A DNA stretch of 64,000 bases. Source: Solibacter sp039934035. Lineage in GTDB: Bacteria; Acidobacteriota; Terriglobia; Bryobacterales; Bryobacteraceae. The DNA is taken from contig JBDTMZ010000136.1 in NCBI GenBank assembly GCA_039934035.1, forward strand, positions 1 through 64,000. The letters run 5' to 3'. The notes beneath the pieces were generated by a model, which was given only the letters and a program-made list of their open reading frames with translations, had not been told where the DNA came from and made no database searches. Position 1 is the stretch's first letter. Every line of letters starts with the position of its first letter. Both the position numbers and the translations under genes were made by a program. Of this stretch, positions 50,072 through 59,104 are shown piece after piece.

Positions 50072-51586
50072 TTGTCCCAGGCAATGCAGAATCTACCCCG
50101 TACCCTCGGCTCTCTTCGCTCCAGCAATTTTTCCGAGTTGCGCTATACCGAGCGCAGCGTCAAAGACGAATTGCGGCAGAATTTGATCTGCCGGATCCAG
50201 AGCGGAGACGACCTCTTTCCCGGCATCATCGGCTACGAGGATACCGTTGTCCCGCAGGTGGTGAACGCCATCCTGTCGCGGCACAACTTCATTCTTCTCG
50301 GACTGCGCGGGCAGGCGAAGACGCGCCTGATCCGGCAACTGACCACTCTGCTGGACGAGTGGACGCCTTACATCGAAGGGTGCGAGATTCACGACAATCC
50401 CTACGCGCCCATCTGCAAGCGATGCCGCGACCTGGTAGCGGCCGAACCCACCGACGCGCCGATTGCGTGGCTGCATCGCGATAACCGCTACGTGGAAAAA
50501 CTGGCGACGCCGGACGTCACCATCGCCGACATGATCGGCGACATCGACCCGATTAAGGCGGCGCGGCGCGGGCACGATATCTCCGACGAACTGACGGTGC
50601 ATTACGGACTGCTGCCGCGCGCCAATCGCGGCATTTTCGCGATCAACGAACTGCCCGACCTGGCTGGGAAAATCCAGGTGGGGCTCTTCAATATCATGCA
50701 GGAAGGCGATGTACAGATTAAGGGCTATCCGGTGCGCCTGCCGCTGGACCTGCTGCTGATCTTCACCGCCAATCCAGAAGATTACACGGCGCGCGGCAAG
50801 ATCATCACGCCGCTGAAAGACCGCATCGGCAGCGAAATCCGCACCCATTATCCGGCAGTGCTGGAACAGGGAATCGCGATTACGACGCAGGAAGCGTGGC
50901 TCGACCGGCCGTCGCCCATCGAGGTCCGGGTGCCGGCTTACATGCGCCGGGTGGTGGAGCAGTTGGCGTTCCTGGCGCGGGAAGACAAACGCGTCGACAA
51001 GCGCAGCGGCGTCAGCCAGCGACTGCCCATCTCGGTGCTGGAGAACGTGGTGTCGAACGCCGAACGGCGCGCGCTGCGCTGTAAGGACGACGTCGCGGTG
51101 CCGCGGGTGACGGATATTTACTCGGCGATGCCGGCCATCACGGGCAAACTCGAACTGGAATACGAGGGCGAACTGAAGGGCGGCGATACGGTGGCGCGCG
51201 ACCTGATTCGCAGTGCCGTCGGCAAGGTGTACAACGAGTTTTTCGAGGGCGTGAACCTTTCGCAGGTGATCAAGTGGTTCGACTTGGGCGGCTCACTGAA
51301 GTTGGACGAATCGGTGGATTCCGCCGGGATGGTGCGGCAGTTGGATTCGATCCAGGGCCTGATGGAGAAGACCAAAGCGCTGGGCCTGACGGAAAACGAA
51401 CCCGATTCGGTGCGCGCCGCCGCCGCGGAGTTTATCCTCGAGGGGCTGCACGCGCATCGCAGAATCAGCCGCAACGAAGAGCGCGGGTTCCAGGGCGAGG
51501 AGCGTCCGCCGCGACCCCAGCCGCGGGAACGCGAGGAGAAGGAAGGCAAGGGCGAGCGGCCCAATTTCCGGCGGGGCTACAACTAG
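50072..51586 (+). CDS. MoxR/Mg-chelatase-I-like AAA ATPase with Cys/His insertion
   Basis: A 504-residue AAA ATPase resembling magnesium-chelatase subunit I. The Walker A variant is GLRGQAKT at 77-84. VEKLATPDVTIADMIGDIDP and NRGIFAINELPDLAG (Walker B with sensor) are characteristic, followed by IIFTANPEDYTARG-like sensor I and PLKDRIGSEIRTHYP. Between them is a putative zinc site: C104, H107, C115 and C118 in EGCEIHDNPYAPICKRCRD. The C-terminal ~50 residues are a charged, disordered Arg/Glu/Pro tail. A TTG at 50072 follows a GGGGGG site; ATG 50084 is the alternative. It is paired with the VWA gene 40 bases downstream. Confidence 0.85.
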   Translation: MSQAMQNLPRTLGSLRSSNFSELRYTERSVKDELRQNLICRIQSGDDLFPGIIGYEDTVVPQVVNAILSRHNFILLGLRGQAKTRLIRQLTTLLDEWTPYIEGCEIHDNPYAPICKRCRDLVAAEPTDAPIAWLHRDNRYVEKLATPDVTIADMIGDIDPIKAARRGHDISDELTVHYGLLPRANRGIFAINELPDLAGKIQVGLFNIMQEGDVQIKGYPVRLPLDLLLIFTANPEDYTARGKIITPLKDRIGSEIRTHYPAVLEQGIAITTQEAWLDRPSPIEVRVPAYMRRVVEQLAFLAREDKRVDKRSGVSQRLPISVLENVVSNAERRALRCKDDVAVPRVTDIYSAMPAITGKLELEYEGELKGGDTVARDLIRSAVGKVYNEFFEGVNLSQVIKWFDLGGSLKLDESVDSAGMVRQLDSIQGLMEKTKALGLTENEPDSVRAAAAEFILEGLHAHRRISRNEERGFQGEERPPRPQPREREEKEGKGERPNFRRGYN

Positions 51587-51626
51587 GTGGGGATGGACGG
51601 GCCGGCAGGCGTGTCCAACACTGCAT

Positions 51627-52856
51627 ATGAAGTGGATTAAATACTCGCGGTACACGGGTGAAGATTTCGGAGTGGATGCGTCGGACCTGTTGCAGGCGCT
51701 GTCGGATTTCCTGCTGCAGAGCGGCTTCAACAATCCCTACGAGCCCGGGCAGATCGATGAGCACACGCTGGAGAACTTGAAGGAGGCGATCCGGCAGGCG
51801 CTGGAAAGCGGCAAGCTGTTCCCGGAGGACGCCGCGCAAGAGATGCTGGAGCGATTGCGCAATCTTTCGCCGGAACAGATGGAGCAGCTGATTGGGAACC
51901 TCATTCAAAAGATGATGAACGAGGGGCAGATCAGCATTGAAGATCCGGCGACCCCGCAGGCAGGCAGCGCGGGCAGCGGTCCGGAGACGAAAGTGAAGTT
52001 CGAGGTGACGGATAAATCGCTCGACTTCCTCGGCTTCAAGACGCTCAAGGACCTGTTGGGGTCGCTGGGGCGGAGCAGTTTCGGGCGTCACGATACGCGC
52101 GATCTCTCCACGGGGATCGAGGCGAACGGGACTACGAAGGCGTACGAGTTCGGCGACACGCTGAATCTGGATGTCAGCTCGACGCTGTTTTCGGCGATTC
52201 GCCGCGAGGGCGCGGGGGTGCCGCTCAATCTGGAGTATGAGGACCTGCACGTCAACCAGTGCGAGTATCAGAGCTCTTGCGCGACGGTGCTGATGCTGGA
52301 TTGCAGCCACAGCATGATTCTGTACGGGGAGGACCGGTTCACGCCCGCCAAGAAGGTGGCGATGGCGCTGGCGCATCTGATTAAGACGCAGTACCCGGGC
52401 GATTCCCTGCGCTGCGTGCTGTTCCACGACGGCGCCGAGGAGCTGGCCATCAGTCAACTGGCGCGCGTGCAGGTGGGACCGTATTACACCAATACGCGCG
52501 ACGGCCTGATTCTGGCGCAGCGCCTGCTCAATCAAGAGCGCAAGGACATGCGGCAGATTGTGATGATCACCGATGGCAAGCCGAGCTGCCTGACGTTGGA
52601 GGACGGCCGGGTGTACAAGAACGCCTTCGGCCTGGATCCGCTGGTGATCAGCAAGACGCTGGAGGAAGTGAATCGCTGCCGCAAGCAGGGGATTCTGATT
52701 AATACGTTCATGCTGGCGAGCGATTACGGGCTGGTGAATTTCGTGCAGAAGATTACCGAGATGTGTAAGGGCAAGGCGTACTTCACCACGCCCTACACCC
52801 TCGGACAATACCTGCTGATGGACTACATGAATCGGAAGACGAAGACGATTCAGTAG
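51627..52856 (+). CDS. VWA-domain partner of the MoxR-like ATPase
   Basis: A 409-residue protein: an N-terminal helical region (about 1-130) rich in Asp/Glu and Gln, then a linker and a VWA domain with an intact MIDAS (LMLDCSHSM, D-x-S-x-S) near residue 228 and a MITDGKPSC segment near 312. By analogy with MoxR/VWA and BchI/BchD pairs, the ATPase remodels a target and the VWA protein recruits it through metal-dependent binding. No chlorophyll or cobalamin chelatase genes are near, so the substrate is open. The pair is probably one operon. Confidence 0.85.
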   Translation: MKWIKYSRYTGEDFGVDASDLLQALSDFLLQSGFNNPYEPGQIDEHTLENLKEAIRQALESGKLFPEDAAQEMLERLRNLSPEQMEQLIGNLIQKMMNEGQISIEDPATPQAGSAGSGPETKVKFEVTDKSLDFLGFKTLKDLLGSLGRSSFGRHDTRDLSTGIEANGTTKAYEFGDTLNLDVSSTLFSAIRREGAGVPLNLEYEDLHVNQCEYQSSCATVLMLDCSHSMILYGEDRFTPAKKVAMALAHLIKTQYPGDSLRCVLFHDGAEELAISQLARVQVGPYYTNTRDGLILAQRLLNQERKDMRQIVMITDGKPSCLTLEDGRVYKNAFGLDPLVISKTLEEVNRCRKQGILINTFMLASDYGLVNFVQKITEMCKGKAYFTTPYTLGQYLLMDYMNRKTKTIQ

Positions 52857-52896
52857 ACGGGCCGGAATGGCTGCGCACTGCCCCGTAGATTGAGGT

Positions 52897-52918
52897 GGAC
52901 AGGCCGGGAGGCCTCTCC
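52897..52918. repeat. Short intergenic palindrome, type B, copy 2
   Basis: GGACAGGCC and GGCCTCTCC flank GGGA with one mismatch. It lies between the VWA gene and the convergent oxidoreductase gene, touching the latter's stop codon. Relative of 26613-26634. A looser variant (GGACGGGCCGGCAGGCGTGT) occurs near 51597-51616. Confidence 0.5.
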
Positions 52919-54075
52919 TACGCTTTGAACTCCGGGACGTCGGTCCAACCGTGCTTCGCGTTGCTGTCCATCTCGCTTTCGAGAATGGTCAACTGGCGGA
53001 GTCCATCGGCGAACTGCGGATAATCCGGGATGACCGAAGGCTCATCAATGGACTGATAGAAGCGGCGGAACAACTGCTTGAAGCTGTCGTCGTAGCCTTC
53101 GCTGTGGCCGCCCGGAAGGTCGGCGAAGCTTCTGGCGTCTGGCTTGAGCAGCGAGGGATCCTTGATGATGATCTGGTTGGGCGTATTGCGATTGCCGATC
53201 CACAATTCGTCGGGACGCTCCTGATTCCAGCGCAGGCCGCCTTTGGTGCCGTAGACTTCCATTTCCAGGCGATTCTTGCAGCCGGTGTTGACTTGGCTGG
53301 CGGTGTAGGCTCCGCGCGCGCCATTGCCCATGCGGAACACGACCGCGCCCATGTCCTCGGTGTCGATGGGCACTTCGACGTAGTCGTCGGGGGTGAGGGT
53401 TTTGCCCGCGAAGGTTTCGATGGGTCCCTTGGGGGACTTGCGGGTTTTGTGGAAGGTGGCCATGTCGCAGCAGACGCTGGTGATGCGCTGGCCGGTGATG
53501 TGTTCCGCCATATCGCACCAGTGCGAACCGATGTCCGCCAGGCAGCGGGAGCGGCCGTTGGCCTTGCTGTCGAGGCGCCAGTTCCAATCGGTTTCATAGA
53601 GCAGCCAGTCTTGCGAATAGGTCCCCTGCACCACCTGAACCTCGCCGATGTCGCCATCGGCGATCATGCGGCGCATGTGCTGCACCATCGGGTAGTACCG
53701 CAGGTTGTGCGCGGTGCAATTGCGCAGTCCCGTCTTTTTGGCGAGGTCGACCAGCACCTGCGCATCGGCAATGCTGGTGGCGAGGGGCTTTTCGCAGATG
53801 ACGTGCTTGCCTGCCTCGAGGGCGGCCTTGGCCATCGGGAAATGAAACACATTGGGGGTGCAGATGTGCACGGCGTGAATTTCCGGATCTTCCAGGAGGC
53901 GGTGATAATCCGCTTCGACCTTCAAAGCGCCGAATTCAGCGGCAAGCCGGTTGGCCTTGTCGATTTCGCGTTCGCCGATGGCATAGAGCTTCACGTAGCC
54001 CAGGCGGCGAATGGCTTCCAGGTGAACGCGGCCGACGAAGCCCGTTCCGAACAACGCTGTATTGAATTTGTGCAT
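52918..54075 (-). CDS. Gfo/Idh/MocA-family oxidoreductase
   Basis: A 385-residue NAD(P)-dependent sugar or cyclitol oxidoreductase. GTGFVGRVHLEAIRRLG is the Rossmann start, followed by HICTPNVFHFPMAKAALEAG and the diagnostic CEKPLA near residue 96. The C-terminal sheet domain has DIGSHWCDMAEHITG, where the His helps in catalysis, and ends WTDVPEF. The substrate is unknown. It is divergent from the small membrane protein at 54153, with about 77 bases between. Confidence 0.88.
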   Translation of the reverse strand: MHKFNTALFGTGFVGRVHLEAIRRLGYVKLYAIGEREIDKANRLAAEFGALKVEADYHRLLEDPEIHAVHICTPNVFHFPMAKAALEAGKHVICEKPLATSIADAQVLVDLAKKTGLRNCTAHNLRYYPMVQHMRRMIADGDIGEVQVVQGTYSQDWLLYETDWNWRLDSKANGRSRCLADIGSHWCDMAEHITGQRITSVCCDMATFHKTRKSPKGPIETFAGKTLTPDDYVEVPIDTEDMGAVVFRMGNGARGAYTASQVNTGCKNRLEMEVYGTKGGLRWNQERPDELWIGNRNTPNQIIIKDPSLLKPDARSFADLPGGHSEGYDDSFKQLFRRFYQSIDEPSVIPDYPQFADGLRQLTILESEMDSNAKHGWTDVPEFKA

Positions 54076-54152
54076 GAATCCTCGGTTGATATCGAAGCAA
54101 GAGTACGAACGTATAATCTATCGCAAAAACTTGCTAAATTGGTATCACGTCA

Positions 54153-54455
54153 ATGGTGGTAAGGATCCGTTTCGGGAAGAGTTCCAAGCTAGGCCGGAAG
54201 CGGCAAAAAGAAAAACGTCTCGCCCTCCTGTTAGCGGCTCTGCTCCCTTCTACGGCGCTGGCCGCGGCCATTCTGGCGCTTTGGCGCGTCGCGGCCGACC
54301 TCAACTGGACGAGCAGTTTCGCCATCTCTTCGGGCGTATTCTCCCACTGGCAGGTCTGGCTTGCCGCCGCAGTGGCGTTGCAACTGTGCGCCCGCGCACT
54401 GACACGCTACGGCAAGAGCAGCGATCCGGCGGCCAGTAAGGCGGCGGCAGGTTAG
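54153..54455 (+). CDS. Small membrane protein, two predicted helices
   Basis: A 100-residue basic protein. A Lys/Arg-rich N-terminus (RIRFGKSSKLGRKRQKEKR) leads into a first hydrophobic segment (about 22-45), a short polar loop and a second (about 65-85). No family is recognised. A TATAAT box lies at 54112-54117, 36 bases upstream, but a good -35 box is missing. It is followed 75 bases later by the rhomboid gene. Real gene is likely; function unknown. Confidence 0.6.
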   Translation: MVVRIRFGKSSKLGRKRQKEKRLALLLAALLPSTALAAAILALWRVAADLNWTSSFAISSGVFSHWQVWLAAAVALQLCARALTRYGKSSDPAASKAAAG

Positions 54456-54529
54456 GCCGAGGACACATCCCTTCGGGTTCGTTGCGGGCGGCGCATTGGC
54501 TTCTGATATTCTAGGCTTAGAGACCCGCC

Positions 54530-55267
54530 ATGGCCCTGCGCAGCTTTACTCATCGGAGAAACTTCTTCGGATATTTCACCACCGGGGTGAAGTGGCTCCT
54601 AATCATCAACACGGTGGTCTTTCTGCTGTGGGTGGTAGGCGGGCGGGCCATTCAGAGCCATCTGCTAACGCTGTTCGCCCTGACGCCCGAACTGACGATT
54701 CGCAACTTCATGGTGTGGCAGATCGTCACGTACCTCTTCCTGCACGGCGGCACCTGGCACCTGATTTTCAATATGCTGACGCTGTGGATGTTCGGCTCGC
54801 CCCTGGAGCAGGATTGGGGCACGCGCCGCTTTCTGAAATACTACTTCATCTGCGGAATCGGCGCCGGACTGTTCGATCTCGCGCTGAATATCGCGCTGGG
54901 CCGCTGGAACAGCACCACCATTGGCGCATCGGGGGCGATTTACGGGCTGCTGGTGGGCTTCGGCGTCTGCTATCCCGAGCAGACCGTGCTGATGAGCTTC
55001 CTGTTCCCGATCAAAGCCAAATACATGGTGATGATCTACGCGGGCGTGGAACTGCTGATGTCAACGGGCGTCAACAGCGGCGTCAGCAACATTGCGCACC
55101 TGGGCGGCATGGTTGTGGGTTTCTTATACCTGAAATCGCGCATGCCGAATCTGCATTTCGCGCTGCCCGATTATCAGGGGGCCTATCGCCAGTGGAAATT
55201 GCGCCGGGCGAAAAAGAAATTCCAGGTGTACATGAAGAAGCACGATCGCGGCCCCTGGGTGAATTGA
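54530..55267 (+). CDS. Rhomboid-family intramembrane serine protease
   Basis: A 245-residue six-helix rhomboid that cleaves substrates within the membrane. The catalytic dyad is visible: S134 in TTIGASGAIYG and H190 in SNIAHLGGMVVG. HGGTWHLIFNMLTLWMFG is the conserved helix-2 HxxxN pattern, and GTRRFLKYYFICG follows. The C-terminal ~50 residues are basic and cytoplasmic. ATG 54530 is the first fitting start. Substrate unknown. Confidence 0.93.
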   Translation: MALRSFTHRRNFFGYFTTGVKWLLIINTVVFLLWVVGGRAIQSHLLTLFALTPELTIRNFMVWQIVTYLFLHGGTWHLIFNMLTLWMFGSPLEQDWGTRRFLKYYFICGIGAGLFDLALNIALGRWNSTTIGASGAIYGLLVGFGVCYPEQTVLMSFLFPIKAKYMVMIYAGVELLMSTGVNSGVSNIAHLGGMVVGFLYLKSRMPNLHFALPDYQGAYRQWKLRRAKKKFQVYMKKHDRGPWVN

Positions 55268-55352
55268 ACGTCCCCTTCCCCGCGAACTGTTTACTCGAAA
55301 CTGACCGTCCTTCCGCCGCGTCCTTTGATATAGTTACGCTAGAAGTACGCCT

Positions 55353-56495
55353 ATGCGATCCATAAAAGTCGTTCTGCCATGCGCGGCCATGTCTCTGGTG
55401 GTGGCGAGTTTACTCGTCGGCCAGACGCAGGGACCCCTCAATAAAGAGCCCGGCTCCACGGTCGCAAGACCCCGCAAGACGGCGCCGGATGGCAAGCCGG
55501 CCGAAGAGGAACTCCCGAAGATCCCTTCCAAGCTGAAACGCGATCCGCAGGCGCCCAAGACCGGCGAGGATGTGGCACGCTTCAAACTCGATGTGGACGT
55601 GGTGACGCTGGATGTGGCGGTGGTGGATAACAAGGGGCACTTCATTCCCGGCATTCCGCCCGGCAACTTCCGCGTGCTGGAGGACAACGTTCCGCAGCAG
55701 ATCCGCAAGGTGGAAATGGGCGAAGCGCCGATGACCATCGCACTGGTGATCGAGTTCAGCAATCTCTTCCAGAAGTACTGGAGTTCGGCATGGTACCAGA
55801 CCCTGCAGCTCGCCTGGGGTTTTGCCGAGAGCCTGAAGCCCGAGGATTACGCGGCGGTGGTTGCCTACGACATGAAGACCGAGATTCTGACCGACTTCAC
55901 GACCGACAAGAATAAGGTGCGCGAAGGCTTGGACCGTCTGAAGATTGCGGCGTTCTCCGAAGCCAACATGTTCGACGCCGTGACGGATACCGCGGACCGG
56001 ATGAGCGAAATCGAAGGGCGCAAAGCGATTCTCCTGATCACCAGCGGCATCGACACCTTCAGTAAACTCACCTACGACCAGACCCGCAAAAAGTTGCAGG
56101 AATCAGGCGTTCCCATCTATTCCATCGGACTGATGCAGATGGAGCGCACCTACGCGGAACCTTACATGAGCGGTTCGGCCCGCATGGATTTCCTGCAGGC
56201 GGACAACATGTTGAGGACGTTCGCCAAGGAGACGGGCGGCGCGTCGTATTTCCCCCGCTTCCAGGGCGAATACGGGACGATTTTCCAGATGCTGCATCAG
56301 GCACTGCGCAATCAGTACGTCCTAACGTACCAGCCCAGCAACACCAAACACGACGGGGCTTTCCGCAAGCTCAAAGTGGAACTGATCAACCCCGCCACCA
56401 ATGAACCGCTGCCGGTGAAAGACGAAAAAGGCAAGCCCATCAAGTACCAGATCATCGCCAAGTCGGGCTACAAAGCGCCGCGGGCCGTGGAATAA
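55353..56495 (+). CDS. Exported VWFA-related protein of the acidobacterial type
   Basis: A 380-residue exported protein. A signal peptide (about 1-23) and a Pro/Lys-rich linker are followed by a beta segment ending FKLDVDVVTLDVAVVDNKGH and FRVLEDNVPQQIRKVEMGE, then a VWA domain (about 125-320). The MIDAS is atypical: where D-x-S-x-S is expected the sequence reads VIEFSNLF, with no canonical Ser pair. GRKAILLITSGIDTFSKLTY is the second strand of the domain. This domain order is that of TIGR03436-like acidobacterial proteins, whose function is unknown. Confidence 0.88.
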   Translation: MRSIKVVLPCAAMSLVVASLLVGQTQGPLNKEPGSTVARPRKTAPDGKPAEEELPKIPSKLKRDPQAPKTGEDVARFKLDVDVVTLDVAVVDNKGHFIPGIPPGNFRVLEDNVPQQIRKVEMGEAPMTIALVIEFSNLFQKYWSSAWYQTLQLAWGFAESLKPEDYAAVVAYDMKTEILTDFTTDKNKVREGLDRLKIAAFSEANMFDAVTDTADRMSEIEGRKAILLITSGIDTFSKLTYDQTRKKLQESGVPIYSIGLMQMERTYAEPYMSGSARMDFLQADNMLRTFAKETGGASYFPRFQGEYGTIFQMLHQALRNQYVLTYQPSNTKHDGAFRKLKVELINPATNEPLPVKDEKGKPIKYQIIAKSGYKAPRAVE

Positions 56496-56702
56496 ACGGT
56501 TTCGGCGCATCGGCATCAACTTTCGGCAACTGCCCTCGCTTGCCGGGCGTTCACTCGCCGCGCACACTCTTTTTCGTTGCGGGAACGGCCGTCAGGTTCG
56601 AGCCGATCGCGGTCGGCCGATAGCCGGGAAGGTCCGCCTGCCGCTGTCCTCGCGATTGTCAAGAAGTGAATCTCGCTACTTTACAAGATGATGCAAAATC
56701 CG

Positions 56703-56732
56703 TTGACATTGCGTTGACGGGTCTGTTAATCT
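56703..56732 (+). promoter_or_regulatory. Predicted promoter of the response regulator gene
   Basis: A perfect -35 box TTGACA (56703-56708) and a weak -10 box TAATCT (56727-56732) are spaced by 18 bases, 17 bases before the start codon of the response regulator. A second TTGACG starts at 56714. Support is moderate. Confidence 0.4.
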
Positions 56733-56748
56733 CCTACTCGTTCCGCCA

Positions 56749-57189
56749 ATGAAGACAGCCGCCTCTTCAACCCCGAACATTCTCCTTGTCGATGACAATC
56801 GCGACGGACTGCTGGTGCGTCGCTCCTTACTGGAAGAGATCGGGTGTTGTGTACAAATCGCACTGAGCGCCGAAGAAGGCCTCAGCCTTTATCAGGCCAC
56901 GAAGTTCGATGTCGTCGTGACCGATTACCGCATGCCGCGGATGAACGGCGCTGAACTGATCCAGCGAATTCGCCTGCTGGACCCGAACGCGCGCATCATC
57001 CTGCTGTCGGGCTTCGTGGAGCCGCTGGGGCTCACCGAGCAGAACACCGGGGCCGATGCCGTGATCTCCAAGAGTGCGCACGAACCCGCGCACCTGACAC
57101 GCTCTGTGAAGCGGCTGATCAACCGCGGACTGCGCAAACCCCCGGGGTCCCAACGGGCAGCGCGACAGCGCTTAAACGTTGTCGGCTGA
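56749..57189 (+). CDS. Stand-alone response regulator receiver protein
   Basis: A 146-residue CheY-like receiver with no output domain. Acidic D15-D16 lie in LLVDDNRDG, the phosphoacceptor is D59 in VVVTDYRMPRMNG, and the Ser of LLSGF and the Lys of VISKSAHE complete the site. The last ~25 residues are basic and unstructured. It may relay a phosphate or act on a partner protein. No histidine kinase is adjacent; the only kinase in the window is at the far left edge. Confidence 0.92.
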   Translation: MKTAASSTPNILLVDDNRDGLLVRRSLLEEIGCCVQIALSAEEGLSLYQATKFDVVVTDYRMPRMNGAELIQRIRLLDPNARIILLSGFVEPLGLTEQNTGADAVISKSAHEPAHLTRSVKRLINRGLRKPPGSQRAARQRLNVVG

Positions 57190-57215
57190 GCAGCAAAATC
57201 TGTCACACTATAGCT

Positions 57216-59042
57216 GTGGCGTTCTCGCTGTCCCGTATACTTTCCTGCAGTCTTGCCGTGACCCTGGCGCTGGGCGCGCCCCCTGCCTCGCCGCGCAAAA
57301 CTCCTGCCAAACCGGGCGGTACCTCGACCCTGAAGGCTTCCGCCGTGGTACGCCGCTGGATGAAAGGGATGACCCTGCGCGACGAGGTGGCGCAACTCGT
57401 GTTTGTGGCGTTCCACGGAGCGGCGCCCAACTCTCGGTCCAGGGAGTACCGGCGATTCCTCTCGCAAATCCGCGACCTGAAAGTGGGCGGGCTGATTCTG
57501 GTGAACTGGTCCAACGGGCGGGTGATTCAGAAGGCCGAACCGTACGCGGTTGCCGCTTTTCTCAATCGCATGCAGCGCGTTGCCAAGACACCTCTGATGG
57601 TGAGTGGCGATTTCGAACGCGGCGCCTCGATGCGCGTCGATGGCACTACGGTATTTCCGCATGCCATGGCATTCGGAGCGGCCGGCAACCCAGCCTATTC
57701 GCGCTACGAAGGCGAAGTCACGGCACGCGAGGCGCGCGCCTTGGGCGTGCACTGGGTTTATTATCCAGTGGCCGACGTCAACAATAATCCGGATAATCCC
57801 ATCATCAACATCCGTTCCTACGGGGAAAACCCTCAGGCAGTGGCCGAACAGGTGATGGCATTTACCGAGGGCGCGCACTCCGACAAGAAGAACTACACGC
57901 TCACCACGGTGAAGCATTTCCCCGGCCACGGCGATACGGCCGTCGACAGCCACCTGAACATGCCCACCATCCTGGTGGACCGGGAGCGGCTCGACAGGGT
58001 GGAACTGGTGCCGTTCAAGGCCGCGGTGGATGCCGGGGTGGACGCGGTCATGACTGCGCACATCGCGGTGCCGGCGCTCTCGCCGCCGGGCATTCCCTCC
58101 ACGCTCTCCTCCGCCATCCTGACAGACCTGCTGAAGAAAGACCTCGGTTTCAAAGGCATCATCGTTACCGACGCGCTGGAAATGGCCGGCATCGTCAAGA
58201 CGTTTTCGACGGGCGATGCCGCGGTGCGCGCAATCGAGGCCGGCGCCGACATTCTGCTGATGCCAACCGATCCGGAAGCCGTAGTCAAAGCGGTGACCGC
58301 CGCCGTGCAGAGCGGTCGCCTGACCCGGCGTCGGATTCAGGAGAGCGTGATCAAGATTCTCGCCGCCAAGGAAAAGGTGGGTCTCGACCGCAAGCGGTTC
58401 GTGGACCTGGAGAACATCAGCGACGTCGTGGACGCGCCGGAGAGTAACGACAAGGCGCAGGAGATTGCCGACCACGCGGTCACGCTGGTGCGCAACGGAC
58501 AGTCGATGATTCCGCTGGCCGCGCCCGACAAGGCCTGTTATATCGCGATGCCGGAGAGCCGCACCTCCAGCGAAGGCCAGGCGTTTATTCAGGAAGTGCG
58601 CAAGATCGCGACCCGCGCCACGCTCAACACCTGGGACCCGACCTACTCGCGCGACCAGTTGGATGAGGCGGTGGGAAAGCTATCGGCTTGCGACAGCTAC
58701 ATCCTCGCGGCGTTTACCTCGGTGGGTGCGTATCGCGGTACGGTGGGCATGCTCGGCGGCGAGTTGCCGCATGCCGTGGAAGCCCTGATCGCGACCGGCA
58801 AACCGGTGGCTATGATCGCTCTCGGGAATCCCTATGTGCTGCGTAATTTCGCGGGCGTGACGGCATACCTGGCAACCTTCAGCAACGTGGCGCCCAGTGA
58901 GATTGCGGCGGCGCGCGCGGTGCTGGGCGAGATTCCGATCGGCGGACACCTGCCCGTCACCATTCCCGGCCAGGCGGCGTACGGCGAAGGCATCCAGTTG
59001 CCCGCCACGCGAGCGCTGCAGGTAAGCGGCGGGTCGCAGTAG
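57216..59042 (+). CDS. Exported GH3-family beta-N-acetylhexosaminidase-like enzyme
   Basis: A 608-residue glycoside hydrolase. A signal peptide (about 1-25) and a short Pro/Lys linker precede the GH3 barrel: KHFPGHGDTAVDSHLNMPTI contains the NagZ-type His/Asp dyad, and GIIVTDALEMAGIV carries the nucleophile Asp. A C-terminal GH3_C domain follows (about 410-600), unlike cytoplasmic single-domain NagZ. It likely cleaves N-acetylglucosaminides from peptidoglycan or chitin-like polymers outside the cytoplasm. The start codon is GTG at 57216. Confidence 0.9.
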   Translation: MAFSLSRILSCSLAVTLALGAPPASPRKTPAKPGGTSTLKASAVVRRWMKGMTLRDEVAQLVFVAFHGAAPNSRSREYRRFLSQIRDLKVGGLILVNWSNGRVIQKAEPYAVAAFLNRMQRVAKTPLMVSGDFERGASMRVDGTTVFPHAMAFGAAGNPAYSRYEGEVTAREARALGVHWVYYPVADVNNNPDNPIINIRSYGENPQAVAEQVMAFTEGAHSDKKNYTLTTVKHFPGHGDTAVDSHLNMPTILVDRERLDRVELVPFKAAVDAGVDAVMTAHIAVPALSPPGIPSTLSSAILTDLLKKDLGFKGIIVTDALEMAGIVKTFSTGDAAVRAIEAGADILLMPTDPEAVVKAVTAAVQSGRLTRRRIQESVIKILAAKEKVGLDRKRFVDLENISDVVDAPESNDKAQEIADHAVTLVRNGQSMIPLAAPDKACYIAMPESRTSSEGQAFIQEVRKIATRATLNTWDPTYSRDQLDEAVGKLSACDSYILAAFTSVGAYRGTVGMLGGELPHAVEALIATGKPVAMIALGNPYVLRNFAGVTAYLATFSNVAPSEIAAARAVLGEIPIGGHLPVTIPGQAAYGEGIQLPATRALQVSGGSQ

Positions 59043-59104
59043 CCGCGTATTAACCTTCAACCGACGCAAATGCGCGCCGGGTGGCGCGGTACAATGAGCG
59101 GTCG

